Notes: generated by a model from the sequence alone, not told the origin. A stretch of 64,000 nucleotides of DNA from Nematopogon swammerdamellus (GCA_946902875.1 OX336340.1:22211566-22275565); one strand, 5' to 3'; shown: positions 20,716-32,037, numbered from the stretch's first letter. Translations and numbers: made by a program.

Positions 20716-21345
20716 GATATTTACACTGGTGTAAATATAGTGTATAGAAGAAGGGTACCTTCTATACACCATATTTGATTTATTAGCACCAAAACTCAAA
20801 ACAAGACAAGAACAGTATTAGCGCGTCTTGCACCAACACGAGTTTAAAGTTAAGTAGCGAGTTATGGATTTAAACGCGGTTCACACATACAACGGGTGCT
20901 AGTTTAACGAGTTAAACTGGTTTATATATTGAATTTGTGTTGGTGCAAGTGGGCCTTAGACCCTTAGTTGATATAGGTGCGTAGTGTAAATCTGTACATA
21001 TTAATATCGATGATTATGTTCAAACTGTCGAAGGCCAGTTTTGTTTTAAGAATTTAAAAATAAATTACATTAAAAAATCATAGCATTAAATAGAGAACTC
21101 AATATTGGACGAATTTGTTTACATTTTTGGAATTAGTATGAATAAGTATCCGAAAAAAAAATCGTAAAGGAACACCTAATTTTGGCGTTTTATTCGGTTT
21201 ACTTTTACTACTTACACGAGCATTTTTAATTTTAGGAAAACAACCATAACATGCCTTAGGTGTTGGGGCTTTCATTCATTTTATAAAAGAGAAACAAATA
21301 TATAAAATTATTAGGCTAATTACAAAATAAAATATAAACCCACGA
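20716..21345. other. AT-rich, no gene recognised
   Basis: No supported feature. A short inverted motif (gggtaccttctatacac with gtgtatagaagaagggtacc) lies at 20738-20770. Confidence 0.4.
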
Positions 21346-21510
21346 AGGCTTACCTACTGCATGACTCGGCAAAAGGACCGTGCGAAGGTGGCTAATCTGT
21401 CGCCCTTTAACACGGGATCTTGCCGTTATCGCTTGCTCGCCTCTTACGGCATGCACGGGGAGAGATGCAGTGGGACTATTATTTTTAAGTACCAGCCCCA
21501 CACGGTACCA
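21346..21510 (-). mobile_element. SINE-B, head half
   Basis: Reverse orientation from the ctgcatgactcgg block to the head end accagccccacacggtacc. The 3' half is missing. Confidence 0.75.
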
Positions 21511-22205
21511 CAGATTACTTAATAGTTACTTCGTAACAGATAAATCACTCAATAGAATGTTTTCCTACCTTCGGGCTTTAATAGCCTACTGTTTCACGTC
21601 GCCAATCGCTGCGTGCGAAAATGTACCTTAACGATCGAGTGTAAAGTGTTTATTGCTTTGCAGCTGCACGCAGTTGCGTGGGCGAGCGTCTATGTATACT
21701 TCGCGCGGCTGACGAATTTCCACTGAAATAGACCGCCGGCGGCGGCCCGTCGGGCGGTAGGTAGTTAGCGCGCGCAAGTACATAGAGTGCGTGAGGGCTG
21801 ACGGTACTTTTACATTATCTATCGTGATTTTAATCACATCTTCTTCTCTCCCTGAAAATGATAGAGTGCATAACTACCTACTATAATATAAAGTATGGTG
21901 TTGCATGATATGATAAGCGGAACGCGTCGCCGCGCCTGCGCGTGATGGTTGTAATTATTTTTATTACGCCATAATTTTACAAAACAATTACAGTGAGTGC
22001 ACGGTGGGCGGGGCCGCTCGTCTGTCGGGCCTCCGCGCCGCTGCGCCTGCGTCGATCCAGCTGCCCTGGTACAGTCGTAGTATCTCTACATACTTACATA
22101 CTTCCTCATGTTGAGAACACATATTTTAGTGAATGTTCTAGCAATATAAAAAAAAATACCGACATACAATAATTCATTTAGTTTTTTATAACGTTCCTTA
22201 GTATA
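21511..22205. other. Mixed DNA with CpG-rich patches
   Basis: CpG-rich at 21700-21790 and 21905-22065. A pyrimidine-rich tract ending ttgctttgcag precedes a short open stretch at about 21665, but no exon can be supported. Confidence 0.35.
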
Positions 22206-22850
22206 GTGTAGTATAGTATATAGACCCTTATTACTAACCCCACGCCGTCTGTCCGTCCGTCCGTCATTTTTTTTATGTAATCCGGTATAGGTGGCTGAGT
22301 CGGAGGGGCCAAAGCGCATGCTACGACCAGCAAATATCACCTCCGAGAAGGTAGGTGCCATACCGGAGACTTCCCTGGATTGCTGGCTATACTGGACTAG
22401 AGGAGAACACAACCGAGGCTGCTATGCGGCCATCTTACATCCAGTACGGTGGTACCAACCCAGTCGGCTACAATTTGAGCCTACCACCTAGTAAGGGGCA
22501 AGGGAAGGGACCTACAGTTTTACACTTCCGAACGGTGAAGCAGCAGGTGTAGGTATGTAAGTAAATTTTTTCGTCAGAAAAAACTCCTTGGTACACGCCG
22601 ACCGGATTCGAAACTCGGATCTCTCGCATGAGAAGCCGATGCCCAAACCACTCGGCCACCCGCCGCTTTATGCCTTTAAAGGGCTGTATCTGATGGACCG
22701 TAATAGTTAGCCCGTTGAAAATTTTCACAGAATATTGTTATTATGCCGGATATCCTAACAAATAATATCCTAACAACAATAAAAAAAACGAAAAGTTTAA
22801 ATTTAGGGGTTACCATATAAGAAACTTTTTTTTTCAACGTATTTGTTTTT
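22206..22850 (+). repeat. GTF-type repeat interrupted by SINE-C
   Basis: The (gtcc)n block at 22245-22262 and the following ggctgtatctgatggaccg at 22680 belong to one GTF element, separated by the SINE-C at 22266-22667. Confidence 0.65.
22266..22667 (-). mobile_element. SINE-C, full length
   Basis: Reverse orientation. The head at the right end has ggcgggtggccgagtggt (A box) and a ggttt/cgaat B-box area, then the T-rich block, the core gtaaaactgtaggtccctt, the body and the tail ccacctataccggattacat plus A-run. Confidence 0.85.
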
Positions 22851-22914
22851 TCTCTATCGTAATAACTATAATATAGTATAGAATCGTCAAACTTGTGTTA
22901 TTATAATGCAAACT

Positions 22915-23025
22915 CTAATAAAGTTAAATTAGAAATTTAAAAAACACCCCACCCTTAAAAAGTCAAAAATAATTTCTGTTTATTTACTTAAAGGAGACGG
23001 GGGACCGCTAAGTAAATACTTCTCT
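22915..23025. mobile_element. Fold-E fragment
   Basis: Contains gttaaattagaaatttaaaa and the aaggagacgggggaccgctaag block of the Fold-E centre. Confidence 0.6.
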
Positions 23026-23383
23026 CGGTTTATCCGACAACATCGACGAACTTACAGGGAAGGTTATACGGACCACAAACGCAGGCTGCGATCGAAAAAT
23101 CGTAAGTAATGTTACGCCGAGGGCTACTGGTCCCCAGAAGTATACCTATAACTTGAAGTTGTGTGACAGGCGCGCGGGAGTCGCCGACAGAAACTCAGTG
23201 CACCAGTAGCACTTACTATAAGACTATTATTTAAATAACACTTTCATTTTATCTCAATAGTCGGCCTCGGTTGCTCGAAGGATCATCGCGACAATATTCT
23301 TTGATTAAATTAAGCTTGGGCAAGTCCCTTTCGCTTTAGCTTCAGCACTACCCCAACAATTGTTTTGTTAATATTTCGCAGTT

Positions 23384-23745
23384 TTTATGGTTCCGTATCC
23401 GGCACGGGAGTCTATTACTACGCCGTCTGTCTGTCTGTCCGAGGGCTGTATCTCTTGAACCGTAATAGGTAGCCCGTTGAAATTTTCACAGAATATGTGT
23501 TATTATGGCCGATATAACAACAAATAATAAAAATAACAAAACGTTATAAATTCACGGGGGTTCCCATAGCAGAAACCAAAAAAGTAATGCGCGCCGAATA
23601 GTGTGAAGCATTTTAGCTAATCATGACATTTAACTAATATGCAGCATTTCATAACACACCATAGATGGCGTGAGTGGCGCTAACCACGGCATGGCGATAA
23701 GAAACCCTCGGTGCGCGAGTTCGACTCGCACTTGACCGGTTTTTT
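23384..23745 (+). repeat. GTF-type interspersed repeat
   Basis: ggttccgtatccggcacgg to gttcgactcgcacttgaccgg, with the internal ctcttgaaccgtaataggta and gatggcgtgagtggcgctaa blocks. Confidence 0.7.
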
Positions 23746-23752
23746 ATTATTA

Positions 23753-24015
23753 TTACTGAAAGCGCGACATATGGCGCTGAGCCACCCGTAAGGTGTCTAG
23801 CGACGCCCATGGACATTCAGTCGTATGCGGGGGTTGCGAATGCCATGTAGGCCTGACAGGTGCCAATTCACGCCCCTCTTGAAGGACCGAGACTGTACTA
23901 GGGGGGGGCGAATATATGGGCAGGGAAAGCGTTCCAGAGTTACCGGTTCTGTAGAGGAAAGATCTGCAGAACCGATTAGTACGCATCCGTGGTAAGTCCA
24001 GCGTGTAGGGATGCA
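23753..24015 (-). mobile_element. LINE-D 3' end
   Basis: Reverse frame encodes RTNRFCRSFLYRTGNSGTL, an altered form of the RFCR.FLYRTGKLWNALP motif that closes the reverse transcriptase ORF. Then a shifted KYS..SF region, RHGIRNP and the HGRR-like end, stop, and the UTR with cgccatatgtcgcgctttc. A G8 run marks a frameshift. Jockey/CR1-like. Confidence 0.7.
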
Positions 24016-24662
24016 ATCCCTGGCCAGTGCGCGTGGTGCGGAGGTGGAAAAGGGACGGCGGGATCTATGTAACTAACGGGTTAAGACTATATATCCTATT
24101 ATATTACTTTAAATGAGCTAAACTTGTATAATTTGTTTCTCGGAAGCGGCTCTAACGATTTGAATGAAATTTTGTATTTAGATAGGTAATGTTGTTTTTT
24201 TTTTTCAATTTTATCTAGATAGGTGTAGACGCCGAGCGTAGCTCTGTCGCCCAGGTACTAATTTTAGAAGCATCATCTGATATTAGCCATACTTACTCAA
24301 ATCATTTGAGTCAAATGATGTATCTCTACAATATGAAACGACCTGATGTCCAGAGAGATAGGATCAATGACCTCTATTCTACCTGACGATTTCGATAATC
24401 TCTCAGGCAGATTGGCAGATAATTTCGAGCCGAAAATCCTATAAAACTGAACCTGATCAACGAAGGCTCTATAATATAGGGTAGCTGGTCTTAATGCTGC
24501 CCCCGGGGCGCGGCGCTGTATACTAACTCAAATCTACCTTGATAACACAGAGCGATCACTTACCCTACCCCTTGCAACCACATGGAAACAGCTAACTGTT
24601 AAATATTATATTAATAATGATAAATAAATAAAAAAATGTACAATAAAATATATAAAATAATA
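24016..24662. other. Mixed DNA, partial H-like repeat
   Basis: 24110-24250 (ctcggaagcggctctaac, gaatgaaattttgtattta, gacgccgagcgtagctctgtcg) resembles the H-type class. The rest is unassigned. Confidence 0.35.
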
Positions 24663-24663
24663 C

Positions 24664-24775
24664 CATAGGGAAGTCTCCAATGGCACCTACCTTCTCGGAG
24701 GTCATATTGGCTAGTCGGAGCGTGTGATTTGACCCCTCCGAATCAGCCACCCATACGGAATTACATAAAAAAAAA
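24664..24775 (+). mobile_element. SINE-C, 3' end only
   Basis: From agggaagtctccaatggcac through cacctaccttctcggaggtc and gaatcagccacccatacgg to an A9 tail. 5' truncated. Confidence 0.8.
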
Positions 24776-24783
24776 GTACCCAC

Positions 24784-24888
24784 CTATCGCTCGTAGCTTG
24801 CCTCGCGTCGTCTCGGAGAGCTCCATAGCCACGGCCTGCACCCGCCGGCGTGCTTGGACGCTTGCCTCCCGCCGCCGGCGGCTTTACC
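24784..24888 (-). other. Candidate first coding exon (minus strand)
   Basis: Reverse strand: a CpG-rich leader, an ATG at 24826 in a fair context (G at -3 and +4), codons MELSETTRGKLRAI, and then a 5' splice site ATAG|gtgggtac at 24784/24783. A TATA-like tatatata lies about 50-60 bp upstream of the GC-rich block (near 24940). The SINE-C at 24664 begins only about 8 bp into the putative intron. The peptide is unknown to me. No downstream exon can be identified. Confidence 0.3.
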
Positions 24889-25384
24889 GTTTTAAATTTT
24901 TGTATTAAATTTTGTGTATTTTTATTACTTTTGTATATATAATATTTGTAAAATTAATATAAATTTTTAAAATGTGAAATAAAGGATATAATAATAATAT
25001 TCTTTATGCCAATTAATGCGTGAAAAGGGCCGGATAATAAGGAGTTTGCTTAAGGCAATTTCCTCCAGTCAACACGGTGGACCTACATTTTTACATGAAA
25101 TCCGAACTAATTTATCTGATGACGACAATAGGTCAAAATATTATGAAAAATATGTGTTTTTTCATTCTAATATACATAATATATGTATATATTAAAAATA
25201 GTGTATTGGAAGACACATTACTCGTCATGTACGAAATCTTCCAAGGACTACTACGAAAATCATATTCCTCATACGAGACCCGTGGCAAATAATGTCATAC
25301 GTAAATATGTACCAGGGTCCTATCATCGGAGGAAGGGTATAGCACAGGAGCGCGGTGCGTGGGGTGGTAGAGGGAGATGGGGGA
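24889..25384. other. AT-rich, no gene recognised
   Basis: Includes gtgaaataaagg at about 24976. The short frames at 25077-25500 overlap in several phases and are not supported. Confidence 0.35.
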
Positions 25385-25408
25385 GGGGGGGGGGGGGGGG
25401 GGGGGGGG
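25385..25408 (+). repeat. 24-nt poly-G tract
   Basis: An uninterrupted run of 24 G preceded by GGGGA and a G-rich approach from about 25350. Potential four-stranded DNA and a likely sequencing length error. Confidence 0.9.
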
Positions 25409-26188
25409 CGGCCGGCGGAGTCTGCTCCGGCGCACGCGACTCCGAATGTATTTTGCGAGCCCCGGGGGCGGGCGTTGCAAGTATAGTCTTAGCCCTCTAA
25501 ACCCAGCGAAAAACCATAAACACATTATTAGTTCATTGTTACCGGTCAGATCGGCCATGTGATATTTTTCTACTGCAGTAAAGTTCAGTTTAGCACAATT
25601 AAAAAAAATAACACTTCACATCAACAATAACACAGAACAAACAATACAGTTCATCCTTTTGCGGTTTTTCGCTAGGTTTAGACGTCGAGGACTATACACG
25701 TTTTATCCATGTAGGCTTCCCGAAGCGGTAATTATGTGATTACAAACGTTATCCCTTCTTCGATGACGATCTACAGTTTTATTTTTAGACTTCAGTTCCG
25801 TACGGTGCGTTGGGAACAAGGCTAACCACAAAATAATTTTAATGCAAAATTATTTCTGAATGTTCTCATTAAGAAAGGTGAAACGCTTCTTGTACGAGTA
25901 CTGGGGGCGGCTGGCACTTCCTGTAGATTCGCTGAAGGCTCTTTAAAAGAACTGATGGTGGACAAGTACTTTTATAAGCAGTTCAAATCAAAAATATATT
26001 TGATTATAATTTATTTTTAAAATTTTTATTCAAGAAAATATAAAAAAGTAATACAAATGACTGAATAATCAAAACCTACCTAACAAACATTAAAATAACT
26101 GTCAAAAGGGACTTTATAAATATATATTCAAATATATAGGGCCTCTCCTATAGTTTACAGAAAAACCTGAACAAAATCCAATTTTTTT
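25409..26188. other. Mixed DNA; LINE 3' UTR fragment at 26071-26107
   Basis: No gene. 26071-26107 is the reverse complement of bases 88-124 (aaaacctacctaacaaacat), a second copy of the LINE UTR at the window start. Confidence 0.5.
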
Positions 26189-26447
26189 TTTATGGAATCT
26201 GACACGGTTGATTACATCACCTACTACATCCATGATGTCAACCCATAACACCTGGGTGAACTAGGTGACATGTCAGTACTCACTTATTAGTAAGGTAAGA
26301 AGGGAAGGGAGCTATAGTTTTACGTGGAATCCGAACCACGGCCAGCCTCCAACAGACGAGCGGTAACTCATCCGTCCACTGGCCGCGCCCAGGTGTGCTT
26401 ATGATCCGACGGATAGTCGACCGACCGCACCGCTGAACTAGCGAGGC
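26189..26447 (-). mobile_element. SINE-A with internal deletion
   Basis: Poly-T, tail, then a jump from gtcagtactcac directly to agtaaggtaagaagggaagg: most of the body is missing. The head is intact (cataagcacacctggg subtype). Confidence 0.8.
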
Positions 26448-26455
26448 GCGAAGCA

Positions 26456-26661
26456 TTTTTTTTTATGGAAACTGACACTGTTGGCTACATCACCTACATC
26501 CCTGATTTCAGCCCATAAAACCGGGTGAACTAGGTGCCATGTCCGTGCTTCCCTTCGGTCGTGCCGGCTACACTGAACTGGACGGAAAACACAAACTATT
26601 TACACAGCCGTTTTGACCGAGGTTTCATTCAGTGCGGTGGTATCAACCCAGGCGGGTTGAG
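26456..26661 (-). mobile_element. SINE-A, head missing
   Basis: Tail and body only, in the same orientation as and 8 bp from the preceding copy; stops at cccaggcgggttga. Confidence 0.8.
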
Positions 26662-27345
26662 CGATTTCGAAAAACGATGCCACAATTTGTTTCGTCAGTT
26701 CCCAGTTGTATATTTTGTAAAATCTCACTTTGTTTTCTCTCTCATAATATCACATTAATCTGTCCTTCTTAACCAGAACTACGTAGCTACGTACCTGAGC
26801 TAGGACAAAAAGTACCCAGCACTCACTATGCCCTATCGCGCCGGCGCAGAAACAAAAAGACACCGAGCAGCAGCGTACGACTCCGAGCGGACTCGTAATA
26901 TACTGTTGATACATATCAAAAGAAAAACGTTGTATGTTCGTTGTCGGCGAGGAGAGGATGGTTTTAGCTACCGGCGTTTTCGTGCGTACCTCCCACAGCA
27001 TTCCGAATGGCCGCAAGCGCCATGTGTTCCTCCAAGCTCATACGCCCGTCCGGAGTTCAGCGTGTCGAATAATTTAATTCGAACGGTGGCAGGCCTTAAT
27101 CTATGGTGGATCGCGCGAGCGAGCGGCCGCAGACGATTTTTCTGTTTTTGATCGCCGACGAACATATTACGAGGCACAGTTTGGCGTTTTCAATCAAAAC
27201 TTTTTTAATAACTTTTGAAATTTTATGAGTCTGATCGTCTCCATACAGGCTATTGTCTTTGATAAAATTATGTACTTTAAAGGAATCAAAATCATAAAAA
27301 GAACTACTTGAGACTACAAATTTATTCAATATTTTTTTTGTTTTA
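26662..27345. other. Unassigned DNA with a 107-codon frame
   Basis: The frame 26828-27151 (plus) is open but the reverse strand also has open frames and no motif is recognised. The region is somewhat GC-richer than its flanks. Not called as a gene. Confidence 0.35.
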
Positions 27346-27740
27346 TCTTTGTACCGTGAGGGGTCGGTACTTAAAAAGTACCGTGAGGGGTCGGTACTTA
27401 AAAAGTACCGTGAGGGGTCGGTACTTAAAAAGAATAGCCCCACTGCATCTCTCCCCATGTATGTCGTAAAAGGCGACTAAGGGATAAGGGCAAGGTGTCG
27501 TGCTAAAGGGCGATAGGCTCGCCACCTCTCACATTGGCACGGTACTTCCACAGATACATGCAGCAGGTGGGTCTTCGTGCCTTACTTGCTGCTTGATCGA
27601 TTGAATCTTGTTCGAATACTTTGCGAAACGTGGTGGTCTGTGTTGTGCTGTAATTTAATAGAGTTCTTGCAGCACAACTCCGTTTACTCTGCTTACCCAG
27701 ATTGTCGGGATTCAGCGTGTGTGATATGTATGTCTTTGTA
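27346..27740 (+). mobile_element. SINE-B with target duplication and triplicated start
   Basis: Flanked by TCTTTGTA at 27346-27353 and 27733-27740. The first 27 bp (accgtgaggggtcggtactt plus aaaaagt) occur three times in tandem. The rest is standard: cactgcatctctcccc, ctaaagggcgata, ctgcttgatcgattgaatc, gcagcacaac, ending gtgtgatatgtatg. Confidence 0.85.
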
Positions 27741-27819
27741 TAATTTTGTGATTTTTTCACCTAGTTATTAAGGCAGGAATCAGAATTTAGGAGGTGGAGC
27801 GACGGTACTTCACGCTGGC

Positions 27820-28018
27820 CTGAAGACTGCTTTTGTATAAATCGTAGATAAGGTCCTGCATGGAGTACTGCTCTCACTTGTGGGATGGCTCAGCCAAATA
27901 CCAGCTTGCGCCTTTTGACTCCATTCAACGTCGAGTCCCCCGCGCACGACCGAATGACCATGGGCGTCGTTAGACACCTTATGGGTGGCTCGGCGCCACA
28001 TGTCGCACTTTATATAAA
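27820..28018 (+). mobile_element. LINE-D fragment with internal deletion
   Basis: The sense frame reads MEYCSHLWDGSAKYQLAPFD then SIQRR, the Jockey/CR1-like C-terminal motif, and switches at about 27940 to PNDHGRR and the stop, skipping the roughly 100 codons normally between. The UTR ends cgccacatgtcgcactttat plus A-rich. Confidence 0.75.
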
Positions 28019-28292
28019 ATAAAAAGGAATATAAATGAAAGTTTTAATCATTCCACCAGAAAATCATGAACATCCGATTTCGATAATTATGTACCACCTT
28101 TCTCGCTCATGTATCAACCACTAGCAACACGAATCAATCGATATTTCGATACTGCAATTAAAAAAAGATTTATCTCAAAATACTAACCTATTTTTAACCA
28201 CTTCATAAGGTAGGTACTTCAATCTATGCTTAATACAAATAAAGCGCTAGGTCGTTCCTAAGACCTTACTCTCCTGGGCGTGGCAGATCAAT

Positions 28293-28294
<2 letters not shown>

Positions 28295-28345
<51 letters not shown>

Positions 28346-28373
28346 CAGAGAGAGAGAGAGAGGGGGGGGGAGA
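28295..28373 (+). repeat. (GA)n microsatellite
   Basis: About 79 bp of AG repeat with one gatagaca interruption and a G9 run at 28361. The minus-strand ORF over it is a repeat artefact. Confidence 0.95.
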
Positions 28374-28525
28374 GAAAAATAAGGCCCGGTTGACACGTAC
28401 AGACACTCAATGGGCCTTGTCCGAGGATCGGCGGCGAAGAATCGTCGCTATCTCTTCGCCAGCTGCATCGACGGTAGCTCCCTCGTGGTAAATTTAAGGA
28501 ATTCCCTTCACTCACAATAAAGTCA

Positions 28526-28906
28526 CTTTTTTTAAATGAAAACTGACACGGTTGGCTACATCACCTACAACATCCGTGATATCAGCCCATAACACCGTGT
28601 GAACTAGGTGCCATGTCAGTGCTTCCCTTCATTTCATATCGGCTATACTGAACTGGACGGAAAACATGAATTATTTACATAGCCGTTTCGACTGACACGT
28701 TTCGCTCAGTGCGCTGGTACCAACCCGGCCGGGATTAAACCCTACCACCTAGTAAGCTAAGAAGGGAAAAGACCTACAAATTAACGTTTAATCCGACCCA
28801 CGGTCAGCGCTCCAACGGTCGAGCGGTCACCCATCCAAGTACTGACCGCGCTCAGCGTTGTTTAACAACAGTCGACCGACCGCACCACTGAGCTACTAAG
28901 GCTGAC
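28526..28906 (-). mobile_element. SINE-A, full length
   Basis: Complete from the poly-A side to the head (gtcagccttagtagctcagt in reverse), gttaagcaa-type with a 5S-like block. Confidence 0.88.
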
Positions 28907-29364
28907 TCACTTATGTGAATGGAGTCACTTTATTGAGATGTATAATTGGGCTAATCATTTAATAAATACGTCTTCTGAACAGAATCCAAAAGCTTTGATT
29001 CAGACCGGGCCTAAAGTGTCACGTAAAAGAGAGATTTATTCACAACAGTAAAGGAATTAGCACAACATCCAATTTGACACGGACCGAACAGACAAAGCAT
29101 TTGAATAAATAGCACATTTAACTCGTCCTTATATCCAGAAAGACCAGAAGTGGACTCGCTACGATGTATTAATATACATGAGGGCGGTGCGGCGGCGGCG
29201 CCTCCAGTGCCTGCTTAAGTGGAGCTTAATTTTCTATTTATGGAATTTGTAAAGATAGGAACGCAAGTGAGGAAATAATACGAAACTTCCGTATAATAAG
29301 ATTGGTGCCAAAAATGGTAGACGTAGCTATTGCGTAGACATGTGTATATGAATAATTATTATAT
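28907..29364. other. No gene recognised
   Basis: Short GC-rich patch at 29182-29205 (gcggtgcggcggcggcgcc). Otherwise unassigned. Confidence 0.4.
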
Positions 29365-29715
29365 AAAAAATCGGTCAAGTGCGAGTTTTACTGGCGCATG
29401 GAGGGTTCCGTAGCCTTTCAAAAACCGTACTCGTCTATATTTTGTCTTTCTGTAATGCAAAATATAAACACTTGTGGCGCCATCTATTATTCAGCAGTGA
29501 ATATTATGTACTAATCTTTTTTTAGCTCAAAAGTTCCTCGTCCCCCAGCTTGGACATCCCTTAATTTTTTTATTTTTGTATTAGTATTATTTGATGGCAC
29601 ATCCGCCATAATAACACATATTCTGTGAAAATTTAAACCGGCTACCTATTGCGGTTCAAACGATTACAGCTCTAGGAAGGATGGACAGACAGACAGGCGG
29701 CGTAGGCTTAGTAAT
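29365..29715 (-). repeat. GTF-type interspersed repeat
   Basis: Starts aaatcggtcaagtgcgagtt, has gagggttccgtagcc, cataataacacatattctgtg, and ends near gacagacaggcggcgtaggc. Confidence 0.65.
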
Positions 29716-30254
29716 ATGCTTCTGTATGCCAAATGAAACTTATATGTAGCATAATAAACCTTTAACTTACATAAAAAAAATAAAAAATAAAAAAGGGCTT
29801 CCTATTTGATATTTAACACAACCGAGGGCTCATAAAAAGATCATCCCGAACAAATTAATCTGTTTAATAATCTGGACGCAACTCACATACCGATAATTCC
29901 TGTGGTCACTTTAAATGCGCTAGTCGAAAACTCAATCTTATTGTACATTCACACTAGGCGTCGTCGGACCTACTCGCTGGCTAGTTCACACTTTACACTT
30001 GCACACTTTCAAACTGCGCGCTAGTGAACTGTTAAGTGAAGTTAGGGAAGGAACATCACAAAACAGCGACCTTCCTTATACTGTGAGGGGTACAATCACA
30101 TTTAACAACGTATGGGACGCTACGAGATAAGAGATGTTATAATGTAGATTGGTAATTCGAAAGGAGTGCCTTCAATAAAAGCAGGCGACACGCACCACTT
30201 TCTTTCTAATTCTCTAACTCCAAGCTATCGACGAACACGAGTTATTCTAATCCT
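29716..30254. other. No gene recognised
   Basis: AT-rich then mixed; nothing supported. Confidence 0.4.
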
Positions 30255-30405
30255 CCTCCACCACTCCAACAATCCAAGGATCTTCAAATCACGGGGCCTT
30301 TCCTCAGCGACGTTAGTCCTCCTCCAAGCCTGACTGGCACCTCCTCGGGTGTGAAATTGGCTGCGCCTGAGGCTTCGACCTAGGACACAGCCACCCAGTT
30401 CACCA
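30255..30405 (+). mobile_element. LINE-J2 3' end fragment
   Basis: Shares ccactccaacaatccaagga, cttcaaatcacggg, cctccaagcctgactggcac and ggctgcgcctgagg with the better copy at 45155-45410. Truncated before the WNGLP motif. Confidence 0.65.
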
Positions 30406-30580
30406 AGGAACCAGTTACTAAGGCCCCAGCCACCAAGGTATATTAACCAGGGCACCAGTCATCAAGACACCAGTCACCAAGACACCAGTCACCAAGGCAC
30501 TATTCATCAAAGCACCAGTCACCAAGGCACCAGTCACCAAGGCACCAGTCACCAAGACACCAGTTGCCAAGGCTAGGGCA
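30395..30580 (+). repeat. 15-bp minisatellite
   Basis: Unit caccagtcaccaagg, roughly a dozen imperfect copies. It grows directly out of the LINE-J2 terminal words cacccagttcaccaagg. The period is a multiple of three, so the minus-strand frame reads repeated VTGAL; this is a repeat artefact. Confidence 0.85.
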
Positions 30581-31131
30581 CCAGTCAGCCGACTAGCCAG
30601 TGATCCAGTACACACATCCATCGGAGCGTTACGCACAACAGAGGAATGACAATAGTGTAGAGGCGCGGTAATAACTCCTCGTCTCGACACAACACTTTGG
30701 TAATAACAATCAGGTGACTCTACGGCTCTAGTATGCGGTAGTGATATAGTTGTTGCATCTCTCGAAGGCGTGTGCTTTGTACAATATTATAAGAATAGGA
30801 CCTTTGCAATGATACTAATATTAATACTATACTAATTCGGCTTATGTAATATTTATTAACTCAAAGAACGTACATTTATTTTTGTAGACCTATGTCTATT
30901 GTCTAGGGAAAGTATTGGTACTCACTTTGACTCGGTAGTCAGAGGCGGCCTTGGCCCTTGTGGGACCTTGGACAAAAGTTTTCATCATTGTGGACATACA
31001 GTGTGTTATAGGGTGTGTAGGTACTACACTACAACCAAGGGTTTAAATTGGAAGTGTCCAAACTTATATTCGCAAAATGACTTCTCTCGCTAAATTAAAT
31101 TAAATTAATTAAATGAAGGAGTACACTTATA
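30581..31131. other. No gene recognised
   Basis: No supported feature. Confidence 0.4.
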
Positions 31132-31400
31132 GCCTGAAATGCTACTCAAAGAACAAACAAAAACTTTCAAGTCCATAGCGCCGAAGGCGCCTCCAAAAAT
31201 TATGAAAACAATACAATTGTAGTCTGAAATACTATACTCAACCAACAAACACAACGGTACTGATTAACAGCGCCGACGCGACGGCGCCAGCAAAAAATTA
31301 TGAAAACAATACGAAATTATTCTCAGCCAACAAACATCTGTGCTTTTCCATAGCGCCGAAGGCACCCGCAAATATTATGAAAACCATACAATTCAAGCAT
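31132..31400 (+). repeat. Three imperfect repeats of about 90 bp
   Basis: Each unit carries a tgaaatnctnctcaa start, a catagcgccgaaggcgcc-like palindromic centre and aaattatgaaaacaatac. Copies diverge by 15-25 percent by eye. A GC-rich block (31490-31580, gggcccccttgtctgcggggc) follows. Confidence 0.65.
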
Positions 31401-31687
31401 GAAATGCAACATGCACGCTATGGTGGCGAGCAGGAGTAGGTACATTCGGCCATCGTTCGCTCGCCCGCATTATGCATGTGTGACATTCGTGGCGGAGGGG
31501 CGCGGCGTGGGCCCCCTTGTCTGCGGGGCCCCGGGCGGTCGCCCAGTTCGCCCGCCCCTAAGGCCGCCTCTGTGGGTAACACCACCGCCTTCGAGCAAGC
31601 TTCGTGAGATGCAAGAATTATACTCGTGATACTACCTAATACTAGCTACCATAGTTAGTTTGAGGATACAGCTCTATAGGCCAAAGA

Positions 31688-32037
31688 AAGATGAGATGGT
31701 ACCGTGTGGGTTCGGTACTTAAAAAGAATAGCCCCACTGCATATCTCCCCGTGCATGTCGTAAAAGGCGACTAAGGGATAAGGACAAGATGCCGTGCTAA
31801 AGGGCGACAGGTTCGCCACCTCTCACCTTGGCACGGTACTTCCACCGAGTCATGCAGCAGGTGGGTCTTCGTGCCTTACTTGCTGCTTGATCGATTTAAT
31901 CTTGTTTGAATACTTTGCGAAACGTGGTGGTCGGCGTTGTGCTGCAATTTACCAGAGTTCTTGCAGCACAACACCGATTACTCTGCTTACCCCGATTGTC
32001 GGGATTCAGCGTGTGTGATATGTATGTATGAAGATGA
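31688..32037 (+). mobile_element. SINE-B, full length
   Basis: Bracketed by AAGATGA (31688-31694 and 32031-32037). Runs from gtaccgtgtgggttcggtac to gtgtgtgatatgtatgtatg. Confidence 0.85.

Noticed and set aside
23020..23215. Roughly 60-codon frame without ATG (SDNIDELTGKVIRTT...)
   Set aside because: Length is within chance expectation and it starts at the edge of a Fold-E fragment; no family recognised.
26828..27151. 107-codon plus frame
   Set aside because: Overlapping reverse frames of similar length and no recognised motif; left as unassigned DNA.
28288..28515. Minus frame ending in SLSLSL
   Set aside because: Derived from the (GA)n microsatellite.
30418..30690. 90-codon minus frame with repeated VTGAL
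   Set aside because: Produced by the 15-bp minisatellite; period divisible by three keeps any frame open.
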